DNA of 64,000 nt. It comes from Dioszegia crocea. Taxonomy: Eukaryota > Basidiomycota > Tremellomycetes > Tremellales > Bulleribasidiaceae. Below are positions 39,654 through 51,500 of this stretch, in pieces. Every line of letters starts with the position of its first letter. The stretch's first letter is position 1. The notes under the pieces were generated by a model. That model made no database searches. It was given only the letters and a program-made list of their open reading frames with translations, and was not told the origin of the DNA. The position numbers were made by a program, and so were the translations under genes. The stretch lies in assembly GCA_001600615.1 (NCBI GenBank), contig BCKK01000002.1, positions 3,316,809 to 3,380,808 of the forward strand, given 5' to 3'.

Positions 39654-39840
39654 GGTGTGAGGTATGGGAGATGGGAGATGGGAGATGTATACAGTGCCGC
39701 GGAGAATAGGGCCTTTGGACGTGTTTCAGAGTTATTGGGGGAACAAATAAGGCACACACTCAACCACCATGCATGGCCATGCACCACCACACCTCTCCAT
39801 TCAGCTGAGATACATAACACTCACCCCTTCCACACCCCCG
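39654..39840. promoter_or_regulatory. Short divergent TRS33 / UBR1 promoter
   Basis: 187 bp serve two genes. A 7-bp direct repeat, ATGGGAG x3, lies at 39665-39685, in the predicted 5' leader of TRS33. Confidence 0.5.
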
Positions 39841-42800
39841 ATGTCAGGTATATGGGGCAACTTCACATCCAGCGTGGCCCGCTTAGCCGCCGCCCAGGCC
39901 CCGGGCAGGCTGCCAGAGCACCTCGAGCCCCACAAAGCTCTGTTCGACATCCTCCACACCCTCCCCGAGCGATGCGACTACACATTCAACATGACTTCTC
40001 GCGGCACCCTTTTGCGCTTCCTCTTCAATACCATATTCTGCCGTGCCGAGTGGATTCCATTCTTGCTGCAGGATGATGAACCTGTGCCCCTGCCCCGGGA
40101 CGCCGAGTTCTGGGCGTGGCATGACCAGTTTGGTGTCGAGACGTTCTATGCGCTCAGCGAGACGCAGCGGCGGCTGGATGAGAGACGGATAGCTTTGGGT
40201 CAGGAACCTAGTAGACCTGTTAAGCTGGGTCGGACCTGTGGGAGGACGTTGAAGAGGTTCGACAGGACGTATACCTGCAAGTAAGTCTTGTGTCGTACGT
40301 AGCTGACTTAGAACTTGCGCCACGGACTCGTCTTGCGTCCTTTGCGTGGATTGCTTTCAGTCTAGCGACCATGAAGGCCACGAAGTACTGTTTGGTCAAT
40401 CATATGCCTTCTCCTCGACGTGTGACTGTGGCGATACGACGGCATGGCGTCCTGGCCAAACGCTAGGTTGCGCCCATCATCCCCCTGCTCCACCCGACCA
40501 ACCCCCACCTACACGTAATCGAGATTACATCACCGACGATCCTACCATCCCCCCTGCTCTTATCCAATCGATATACCAGGCCCTGGTCATTGTTGTCGAT
40601 TTCATCATTACGACGATACAGTATGCTCCGCTATCGACAGACTTTGGACGGCTGCCCAAGACTGAGGTGGAGATGCGATCGATGGATCTGTCGACGGCGT
40701 TGCCTAGAGCTCAGCGAGGACTGGGTCCGTGGTCAGTGGTGATATATGGGGATGATAGGCATACGGCCAAGGAGGTCACGCGGCAGATTAGGGATGCGTG
40801 TGGGGTACCATGGGAAGTGGCCGAGGCATGGGCTAGGGAAGTTGAGGAAGTTGTACGTTTCCCATTCGATTCCTTAGCTGACAACAGGGACGTAAAGTCA
40901 TCATCACCACCGCAGATCCCGCACTCGCTTTCCACACTGCGTCAATGTTTCAACAAATAGACATTGCGGTCTGTCTTCGACCGGCATACGACACCTTTCG
41001 CGAGGAAATGGCCGGCGCCCTCATTTCTTGGCTATCAGACATGTGCCATAGCTCCGTCGGTCCAGATTCTGATCTGATCTGTCGGCTACTATGGCGCGTT
41101 CTGAGCGAACCACGCAGAGATCACGGTTCGGCAGAAGGCACGGGTCTTCCTGTCGACTTGGCTGAACTCGGTCAAAACAAGGCGAGACGGATCGACTGGC
41201 TCTTTATGCAAGATCCACGATTATGGCGAAAGGCGAAATGGGACTTGAGGTCAATATACTCCCAGCTGTACTGCGTCGGCTGGGATATTCAGAAGGAAAT
41301 CGCAGTTCGTCTAGCTGCGAATTACGTCCGGCTATTCGAGCAGTTCCTCTTGCAGGATCGGGAGGTGGATTCGGGGGTGTTATTCGGCGTATCATATATG
41401 CTTTTCGGGAATGGCGCGGCGTGTGTCTACGCCACAAAACAGGCAAATCTATACGCTACAGTCCTCGATGTTGCCCACGCCTGGTTCACGGGTCAGACGC
41501 GAGGTAATCGGCTCGTCATCCCTCCCAACGATATCGAGCGGCTCGATCCCGATCCCGAACTTCGTCTCCAACCCGAACGCCTACCTGCCTTCCGGGGCAA
41601 GAAGGGAGCGACGATCTTCGGACATATCCGCTCGTTATTCCGACACGAGGAGATGCAGGCGTTGATAGGGACGAACCCCATCATGTTTGATCGAGCATGT
41701 CAGCTTCTCAACCTCTTTGTGGGCATCCAAACCCAAGCCAAAGAGAATGGGGAGCATATCGAATTCGAGGTCGATTGGCCTCGGACATTCACATACCTCG
41801 GCGACTTATCCAAAACTGCTCGGGAACTAGGCGAATCACTCAAACTTTCCAATAACCCCTATGACCTCCTCCTCAGCCTGGGCAACGTTGCCATGCGCGT
41901 CTATTCGGATATCCGGCTCGAGAGTAACATCCTCGATCCGGTACGGTATCAACCCCCTCAGACCCATATACTGCAGGACGTCTTTGTTCCGGGAACAAAT
42001 ACAAAAGTCTTCGAGAACGACATGATGGAAATTCAGGCATTTTCATTTCATCATTACTTGAATTTACTCTTGGCGGAGGCATTCAAATCTTTGCCGGAAT
42101 TGGGGTGGAGGACGGTTCAGAGGGAGAAAGAGGGAGGGTTGGTCGAGGTGCCAGTGACGACGATGAAGAATCATAATGGGCAAATGACGGATTATACGCC
42201 ACAGGAGGTGATTGAGGAGATTACACTCTCGGGTACGCCGGCGACAGATAAGGAGATGGACATGTTGACTTTGATGGAGTTCCCCTTGCAAAGTGAGTTT
42301 GCTCCTCCAACTTTGGCTGACAAATAGAACACGCGATCCTGTCGCATATCCGTGCGGATCTATGGCGGAAGAATGGAGCTGGGATGCGAGGCCAATCGCA
42401 CCACTATCGCGATATCCAAAATCGAGATTCTACACTCGATCAGGAATTCTTCTTCCTCCAGGCGTCACTCTGCCTCATGCGGCCCCAAACATTCTTCACT
42501 GCCGTCGTCGATCGATTCGGCCTCGCTGGCTTCTTCTGCCAAGATGCGAATCGTTCCCAAATATGGCGTCATGACCAGATTGAACCGCGACAATACGTCA
42601 CAATCCTCGAAGACTTCCTCATGCTCTGCATTCACATCGTCACGGACCAATCAAGCGTCTCGGCCTGGACACAGGATCAACATACCCGGAAATACATTAT
42701 TCAACTCCTGGGTCTGGGTCCCTTGATGTTTTCGGAACTCGCCAAGAAGCTTCCCGAACGATCTACCGAAACTTCCCTCTTACCCTTCCTTCGCGAACTC

Positions 42801-45688
42801 GCCGATTTTAAAGAACCGACCGATACCGCTTCGGGATCATATTCTTTGAAGTCGGACTTCATTGAGGAGATTGATCCTTACTGGCATCATTACTCCCGGA
42901 ATGAGCAGCGTCGGGCTCTCGACCGAATCCTCGAACATCGCAAAAAGACGAAAAACCCTGATACCCTTATAAAACCCCTTCCTATTCAACTCCCTAACCC
43001 CGATAGTCCGTGGTATAACATACTCCACTGGATGTCGGATCGTGTCGCGCACGAAATCGTTCACTACGCCATGGCCCACTGCGCACCCATTGCCACACCG
43101 TCCGCATTCCCCGGACTCATCTATGTCCGGACTGACGAGTCAATGCCATCCTTCGACCTCCTTCTCGATCTCGCCCTCCAGCTCATCATGCTCATCCTCG
43201 CATACGACGCCAAAACATTCTCTTTCTACTCCTCCCAATCACATCCCATCTCTGGCGCACTCAGCACATTCCAGCAACTTTGGCTCATGCAAAGTACCGA
43301 GACGTTCAAGCCGTGGAAAGCAAAGGTGGACTACATTATGAGCATCATCATTGAGAATGTACCCGAGGAGTTTACACGGGAGTATCACGAGACAGAGGCG
43401 ATTCGGAAACAGGCCGAAGCGGCTGTTCCGAAACCGGACGCCAGGATAGCAGCAGCCGAGAGGCAGAAGCAGATCATGGCTGACTTCGCAAAGAAGCAGG
43501 CGAGCTTTGCTGCTGCGTTATTGGATGACGAGGATGATATGGAGGAGGAGGAGACGGATGCAGTACCGCAAGACGTATATGGGTCGTGCATCGTCTGCCA
43601 GGAGGATGTGACGCCGTCGCATACTGGAGGGATGCTGGCGCTTTTCCAGCCGAGTAGGGTGGTAAGGGAGTGCGTACCCGACAGGGACTGGTTTGAGGAG
43701 AGCGTCCTCACTCCTGCTTCCCTTGATCAGGCCACACGGTATCATCGGTACGGAATAGGAACGACCGGGGAGCCCCTATCGACCGACGGCTACCCGGCCG
43801 CCAATCACCGATTCGGCGTAATCGTCACGGCGTGCACTCATCTAATGCACGAGTCATGCATGGCTCACTACTTCGACGCGACGCGGTATAGGCATACCCA
43901 ACAAGTCCAGCGACACCATCCCGAAAATGCCGCGCGGTACGAATACCTCTGTCCCCTCTGTAAAAGTCTGGGCAATATGCTCGTCCCTCTCGATCCTACC
44001 GTTACTCGACTAAAACCTCCTACTTCCTCCCGCATCCTCCGACTCTCTGATAAGATCCGAGAGGTATCTTCGGAGGGTTTGCTGAAGATCCGCGAATCGG
44101 CCAAAATATGGGATCACCACGTCGAAACTGGCGAACTGGTGCCCTGGTTCTCGGACTGCGCGTTCCATTCCGTCAGCCTCGACCCGTCATTCCGGCGCGA
44201 AGTCAAAACTACCGCTAGAATGATTGAACGATTCCGAAACCTCGTTCGTCCCCTCTCGGAACAGAGTCAGCGACTCAGGAATCGGAAAACCCACATGTAC
44301 GTCCCGGACGACGTGGTGGCGTATACCATCTCAGCTACCGAGATTGCTCTACGTGGTCTGGCAACGACGGGTCAGACTGTTGCCGAGCAGGTGCCCGAGA
44401 CGTCATTGAAGCTCATTCAGCGCCTGATTGGGCTGATGCAGCTCGAGCTCGACCTGTACTTTGGTCCACGGTGGGACCGGACGGCATTGCGCGTCGGACT
44501 ATTCGCGCGATTCTTACCGGACTGGTATCGCGCTTCCACACTCCCTTCCCCACTCCTCCTCAGAAACCCACTCGTCCTCGTTGTCGAAACTGCCGCTATT
44601 GCTCCAGACCTTCTACAGTCTGTGATTCACATGGCTTTCTTCGCCGAATTGACGCGGACGATGCTGGGTATGAACATGTGGATCAAGCGGTGTCTGTCTA
44701 GTCGGGCACCGGCCCAAGATCGGACTTCTCCCCCTTCCGATCCATGGCTTGCCGATGCCTTATCCCTCTTCAGGGAGTTCAGACCCATCATGGTCCGTCT
44801 CCTCCGGAATAACGCCGGACCATTCACCGAGACTGAATACGCCCTATCGCTCATCTCGGACGAAACCCTCGCAAAAGTCATGTACACCCATACCCTCCCC
44901 TTCCTACGACGATGCGCCATCATCTTTTACTCTCTCTCGGGTCAATATCCTCAGCCTGACCCCTCCATTACCCCAGATAGCGCATGCGAGTACACCCGCC
45001 TCCTTCGCCTCCTCGGTATCCCCGAACCTATCCCCGTTCTGCTCAATCCCCATTCGACCGAAACTCCTATTGTCGCTCGTTGGCTCAATCAGTGGGCAAT
45101 GCAGGGGCGCGTGGTTCCCCAGCTCGAATTCCCGGGGACGTACGAACTCGCGAGGCTGCCTCATAAATGGGAGGACATCATGATACGGTATGCGGAACGC
45201 CTTTGTGAGAACTGCGGGACAAAGCCTACCTATCCGGCATTGTGCCTGTTCTGTGGGGCAATGGTGTGTCTTGCTGGTGATTGTTGTGCGGACGGGGAGC
45301 AAGGAGAGTGTAATATACACATGAGATCGTGAGTTGCCTTGGCCATCTGATAGCGGTGGAGCTGATCAGTCAGATGTGGCGCAGTGGTGGGTCTCTTTGT
45401 CGACATAAGACGTTGGCTGGTCGTGTACCTCTACGCGGGCAGTGGAAGCTTTGGGCACATGCCATATCTTGATTCTCATGGCGAATTGGACGTATCGATG
45501 AGGTAAGTTGGTCGTCTGGATAGAGTGGCGCTAGGAGCTGACTCGGCAGACGGGGCCACAGACAATTTATGCATGTTGGCCGGATGGACGAATTGAGACG
45601 AACGACATGGCTTCAGCATATGATACCACACTTGACGGCGAGAAAGTTGGAATTGACATCGGACGGAGGTGGTTGGGGGAGTTTGTAG
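39841..45688 (+). CDS. UBR1: E3 ubiquitin ligase N-recognin UBR1
   Basis: The N-end-rule ligase that binds destabilising N-terminal residues and degrades the substrate with an E2. Domains in order: UBR box (CGRTLKRFDRTYTCK|TCATDSSC...CFQSSDHEGHEV...CDCGDTTAWR), the ClpS-like N-domain (WSVVIYGDDRHTAKEVTRQI...VIITTADPALAFHTASMF), a long helical body, a RING-H2 (CIVCQEDV...CTHLMHESCMAHYFDATRY...YLCPLCKSLGN) and a C-terminal UAIN-type part (CENCGTKP...CLFCGAMVCLAGDCC...CNIHMRS) finishing DGGGWGSL. About 1,850 residues. The start MSGIWGNFTSS (39841) is preferred over an upstream in-frame one at 39769 because the upstream part lacks similarity and lies in the divergent promoter. About eight introns, with long exons 40945-42290 and 42330-45330. 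The stop is TAG 45686-45688. Confidence 0.94.
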
Positions 45689-45950
45689 CGTTTTGGGAGT
45701 TGGGCGTAAAGGTGATGAGGGAGGTGGACGACTTGCAACGACACATCATATTGTATTTTTACCGTACATGAGACGTTATAACATAGGTAGTCGAGCGGCA
45801 GAGCATCAGCAAAGCTAGAAGAGCATTGCCTGACAAGTCATATCCGTCTGAGGACACAGGCAGCAACTGAAACTTGTAATCACCACCGAAAGATTGTTTT
45901 GATTCTGTCCACCAACATTTAACCTTTCCCCCACCCGATAATGACTTAAG

Positions 45951-48301
45951 ATGTCCTTCTTAGCAGGGCATCCCCAGCGGTCCTCTACATCCGTAGTGAC
46001 CTATCGTCATCTCCTCTCCGCCTCGGCCCTCACGGTACACAATCCCCTCCGCACCATCGCGCATTGTGACATCGACGCTGCCTACGCTCAATTCGAGCAA
46101 GTCCGGCTTGGTCTTCCCGATGACGTTCCTCTCATCTGTGCTCAGTGGACCAGTCTGATTGCTGTCAACTATCCAGCGCGCAAATATGGGATAAAGCGCT
46201 TCAACACTATCGATGAGGCCAAAAAGATGTGTCCTCATCTAATCGTCCAGCACGTAGCTACGTACAGGGACGGCGAGTCTGAGCCGGGGTATTGGGGTGA
46301 GGTGGATTCAAGGACGCATAAAGTCAGCTTGGACCCATATAGGAGGGAAAGCCTAAAGATCTTGGCTATCTTCAAGGAGATGATTCCCAAGGGAGAGATT
46401 GGTATGTTGCCCTTAGAGGAAAACGCTGACGGGACAGAAAAGGCTTCAATCGATGAAGCATTCCTCGATCTGACACCTATGGTCATCGACAAGCTACTCC
46501 TGGTCCATCCTCATCTCGCTACTGTCCCGGAGGACGCTCCGGACGGCCTTGATTCTGCTTTACCCCCGCCTCCACCGATCGACTGGACCACGGCGGGAAA
46601 CGTCGTCCCCATCGATGGGGAGAAGACGGAGGCGACGGAGGGAGTCGAGGAATCTGATGTGCCTGCCACAGATCATGAAGGTACATGGGAAGACTGGGCT
46701 TTGTTGCTGGGAGCGGAGATCATGGCGGACGTGAGGGCTGAAGTGTACAAGAGGTTACATTACACCTGCTCGGCTGGGATAGCGCATAACAAGGCAATCG
46801 CGAAGGTGAGCCCTTCCCTTTTGCGTATCGTTAAGAATCGTGCTCATCCTTGCAGATCTGCTCAGCCTGGAAGAAGCCGAACGCTCAGACGGTACTTCGA
46901 GCAGCGGCCACTCCGGCCTTCTTGCGCAACATGGAGTTTACAGATGTGAGTGTGAGCTCAGCGGCATTGCTGATTTTGTAGATCCGAATGCTAGGTGGGA
47001 AACTAGGCACATCGATCGCGACCGAGTTCGGGGTGAAGACAGTTGGTGATCTCCTGTAAGTTTGGTCGTGCTTCATTCATGATCTGCCTGACGTTCTAGG
47101 ACGGTACCGCTCGAAGAACTGCAGAAGCGATTCGGAGAAGAATCAATTTGGGTCTACAATATCGCACGCGTCAGTCATACCAGACACATCCATGCGGGGT
47201 CGCTGACGACACAGGGTATAGACTACTCGGAAGTAACAGCTCGAGTGGCTACCAAATCCATGCTAGCTTCAAAGAACACCCGACCGGCAGTGACGACTTC
47301 GGAGCAGGGTCTACATTGGATCAAGATACTCGCTGGAGAGCTATGTGTTCGGCTGCGTGAAGCGAGGGAGGTTACCCCTGGTATTTGGCCCAAAACGATT
47401 GCGTTGGGCTATCGGACCGGTATTGAATCTGTCAAACATCGTCAAATCCCCTTTCCCTTCTCGCGAAATCTGAGTACGGAATATATCGTCAGGTTCGCCA
47501 AGCGATTATGGGATGAAGTGTGTCAGCCTATGGCCAGAGGAGGGATGAAGCTCAATAATGTGAGGTATTCATGGTGGCTATCCGGAATTGAAGCTAATTT
47601 TGCAGATGTCATTGACCTTCTCATCGTTGGAGCGGATGGAAGAGGGACAAAGGGGTATAGAAGGTTTCTTTGGCGCTCCTGTACCCCCTCCATCTAGTGG
47701 CCCTCCCGTGCCAGCCAACGCACCGAAACCAGCAGAAGCTCCGAAGTCGGCCGGCCTCAAGCGCTCCCGGTCCCCGTCCCCCCAACCGACAATCCACAGT
47801 GCTGCTCCCCCTCGTCCAACTGCATCCCAGCCAGCCAAACGCCGGCTCCCCACCCTCCACACGGGCACCAGTAAGCCGAAGAATGCCTTTGAAGGCTTCC
47901 TAGTGAAGAACGGAGAATCTTCCAAACAGTCTCAACCTAAACCGACTGTCGCGGCTCCGCCCGGCGAAGTCATCAGCTTTCTCGATGATGACGATGACGA
48001 CGAAGTGGCTCCTGGTTCCACAGACGCCCCATCGTCGACGGAATACACATGTTCTCGGTGCGGTGTCGAGCTTTCGGTCGATGCGGGACCGAAGGCACAG
48101 ACCCGGTTGGCAGAGGCCAAGGCGGAGCACAAGGATTATCACTTCGCGTTGGACTTGCAGAATGGACCGAGCCCGGCTAGGTCTAGCAAGCCAAAGGCTA
48201 GTGGAAGTGGTGCAGGAGGAAAGACTGTGGGAAAAGCGAAGAAGAAACCCGAAGGAATCAAGGCGTTCTTTGCGCCCAGGCCGCCGGCAAAGGGGGGATA
48301 G
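45951..48301 (+). CDS. RAD30: DNA polymerase eta (Y family)
   Basis: Translesion polymerase that copies past UV dimers. Catalytic motifs: HCDIDAAYAQFEQVRL, AVNYPARKYGIKR, and (spliced) EKASIDEAFLDLT, giving the metal-binding Asp and Glu; YTCSAGIAHNKAIAK follows and the little-finger part ends with FSSLERMEEG. Then QRGIEGFF (47648-47671), a canonical PIP-box pattern, a Pro/Lys/Ser-rich tail, a UBZ-like finger (YTCSRCGVELS ... AEHKDYHFALDL), and PEGIKAFFAPRP near the end (48248 on), a second PIP-like motif lacking the leading Gln. Several short introns; one at 46402-46437 is only 36 nt and stop-free. Stop at 48299-48301. PIP and UBZ match known recruitment of Pol eta to ubiquitinated PCNA. Confidence 0.94.
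46402..46437 (+). other. 36-nt stop-free intron in RAD30
   Basis: Starts GTATGT, contains CGCTGAC and ends ACAG. Removing it restores GEI|EKASIDEAFLDL, matching Pol eta; leaving it in adds 12 residues without a stop. Confidence 0.75.
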
Positions 48302-48550
48302 ACACTAGCGATTATATTGTACTTCATCGATTCCTAGAGCTGCGAGCTCTCTCAATGTTGTAATTGCACGATGCAAGATGCTCTTTTTCATAGATTCATC
48401 GTCTGTGCGACCTATATACAGACTACGATCAATGATAGGATACTCAAATACAGCCAACACATGGACTCTTTCCTCGCGGACCGTCACTAGCTACACTAGA
48501 CTAATCCCCCTCAATCTCACTACACTAAAACTACCTAAACGCTAGACTAA

Positions 48551-51500
48551 TCAACTCTTCCAACTTGGCGAAGCTGCATAGCCTGAACTTCCCCATCCCT
48601 TCTTGGGCGCCGCGGCTGCCGGAGGCTGCCCACCAGATCCCGACGCGCCATTCTGCCTACTGGGTCCAGGCGTGCCATTCCCGTTCCCAGCAGCACCTCC
48701 GTATGCTGGTGAGCTAGGGCTGAATGCCGGACTAGCGGGACTGTAAGCTGGACTAGCCGGCGAATATTGCGGACTGGTAGGCGTGTAAGCCGGACTGGCT
48801 GGAGAGTACGTTGGGGATGTAGGTGAGAATTGAGGCGATGTAGGAGAGTACCTCGGAGATGTCGCCTGGAAAGGCGCTGGGGAGGTAGGAGAGTAGGTAG
48901 GTGATGTAGGACTGAAGGCAGGTGAAGCAGGTGAGTATTTGGGGGATGTTGGGGAATACCGCGGTGAGGTCATACCTGCCAACGGTGAGGTGGGGGAGTA
49001 AGCCGGAGATGCTGGCGAGTAAGGTGATGCTCGTGCACCCGCACCGGCGTACGCTGGAGAAGCAGGAGAGTAGGTAGGGGAGGAAGGGGAGAATGATGGT
49101 GAAGCGGGAGAGTACTGCGGAGATGTAGGCGAGTACTGCGGCGAGGATGGGGAGTAGGCTGGACTCGTTCCGCCGCCATAGCCACCTCGGGGTACCCAAG
49201 GTGACGCAGCTCCAGCGCCTTGGAAGGGAGAGGTAGGGGAGTAGGCCGGGGACGTGATGGCGAAGGGTGAAGTAGGACTGTAGCCCGCTGGCGAAGATGG
49301 AGAGTATCCACCAGGAGACTGACCGCCGTGCATCGGACTCTGCCCATATCCCATATAGGCAAAGTTGCGCTCGTCGTCGTTGTTGCTGGTCTGCATTGGC
49401 GAGAAGGCTGCGGCGCCCATCGGTCCTCCCTGCGCCCACATGGGCGAGAAATTCTCGTAAGGCGTCATGGCTCCTCCCGGAGTCATACCGCCCACCATAC
49501 CCGCCGCCAACATGTTTTGCACCGGGAGTCGGTGATCGACAATGACATCCTTCAGCATCGTCATGTCGAGCGACACGTCGAACGCCCCAGTCCCCATTGG
49601 TGCCATCTGACCCAAGAGCACATTCTCCGCCACACCCCGACAGTCATCGATGTCTCCCACCGCCGCGGCCTCAAGCAGAATCTCGACCGTCTCCTCGAAT
49701 GAACACCGCGACAGGGCGCCGGCATCAGTCCGGTTGATACCGTGACGGGTGATCGACATGAGACTGCCCTTGTTGCACATGAGGTCACAGAGGAGACCAA
49801 GATGCCGGTAATTGACGGATGAACCACCCGAGAGGATTTCGTACAATTCCTTAAAGAGAGCATTTCGCCCAGCCTCAATACCGAGCGTCTGGAACACCTC
49901 GTAACAGTTGTTCGAGTAGGTTCGGACAGCGTCGACGCCTTCGACAGCGAGTGCTTCTCGCAAGTTGATACCGTCCGTCTCGAGGTACCATTCCGACCCC
50001 TGGACGTACTTTCCTCCCTTGTCAAGCTCTCTCGTCTTCCCGTCCGAAATGAACACCCTCTCAATCCCCTTGATACCACTCAACTCCACCATGTCCAGAA
50101 GCGTTCCCTCGATCCGCTTCAAGAACATGTCCTCGTCGCCCATCATATCCTCGCTCGCGTCATCGTCGACAACCCGGATCCGGATGATCAACTTGGGCGC
50201 GTTATCTTCCGAGTGGATGATGAAGGCGTCCTTGCCCATAAAGAAGGCAATGGCATTGACGATTTGGGACATTTCGTACCCTCCCTCGAGGACCTTGGCT
50301 CGGTCAAGCTCGAGACGGAGTAACCATGGCGAGTGAGATTCCAGCCGGATGTCTTCATCGGGAATGGCAAAGAAGGCATCGACGAAATCCTTGTCCTCCT
50401 CGATCCGAGTGGTATCAAGATCGGGGTCGTAGAAGATTTCAACGGAGGATGTGATGTCGCGCAACCGGGTGTAGGTAAGATGACGCATAACTTTGTGCGC
50501 ATCCTCTTCCGTCCGATTGTAATCATCGTGGAGGTAGATATTTAGGGCAGGGGTTCGGATATTGACGGCGACGTTGATAATCTCCTTCAATCGGGGAACA
50601 CCACCAGTGACGGCTTTCGAAGCCACACCAGCCAGATGGAAAGTGTTGAGCGTCATCTGAGTGGCCGGTTCTCCGATCGACTGCGCAGCAAGCGTCCCGA
50701 CCATCTCGGCAGGATCGACCAGAGCTCGATTGAAACTCTGCTCGACCTCCCCAATGACCCAGTCAAACGCCTCCCGATTCAGATGGTACTCCTCCAACAC
50801 CCGCCGAGTCGCCAACTGAGACCGAAGGAAGATGTTGAAGAGGATAGTAGCGTTGGACTGGTGGGCCCGACTGAGAGGATCGTCTCCGCGGACGACGACG
50901 AGGCGATCCATCAGAGCCTGTCGCTGCTCGATGATGGTGAGGGGATCTAGATCGGACGCGAGTCGACGATCAATGTGGAAGATTTGTTGGGAGTTTTTTA
51001 TGATGCGTTGGAAACTGACGGGGAGAGGTCGCTGGTCATAACCATCCGGGAAGATGGATGTACGCAGCTCGTGCCGATCCTCCTCGAGTTGCCGGAACTC
51101 CTCGTCCAACTGGGCTTGGAGTTCGACCGAGTGGGTATCGATGTGAGGTTGGAGGGTGTTCTTCTTGAATCCCTTCCCGCCCAACACATCAATCTTGTAC
51201 CTCTCCTCAAATTCCTCGTGACCGAGAGACAACGCGTCTACTTCCTGTTTTCGTCAGCTGTAACTTTGTTGCAGACATACCTGACTCTCAACGGCGGTCG
51301 CATCCATCCCATCTTCTCCATACAAGAACTGAATGATGTCTCCATTCGAATTCCGTACCGTTCCATCATATCCCACCTTCAGGTCCTCCATCGCCTTGAC
51401 CAACCGACGCTGAATATATCCCGTCTCGGCAGTCTTGACGGCCGTGTCAATCAAACCAACACGACCACCCATGGCGTGGAACCAGAACTCCTGGGGAGTA

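Noticed and set aside
45786..45830. tRNA-like text (GGTAGTCGAGCGGCAGAGC) after UBR1
   Set aside because: Resembles a D-arm by chance; I cannot fold an acceptor stem, anticodon arm and T-loop around it.
48753..49439. 228-residue minus frame over the CTD repeats
   Set aside because: A shifted frame through the heptad array; only the YSPTSPx frame is meaningful.
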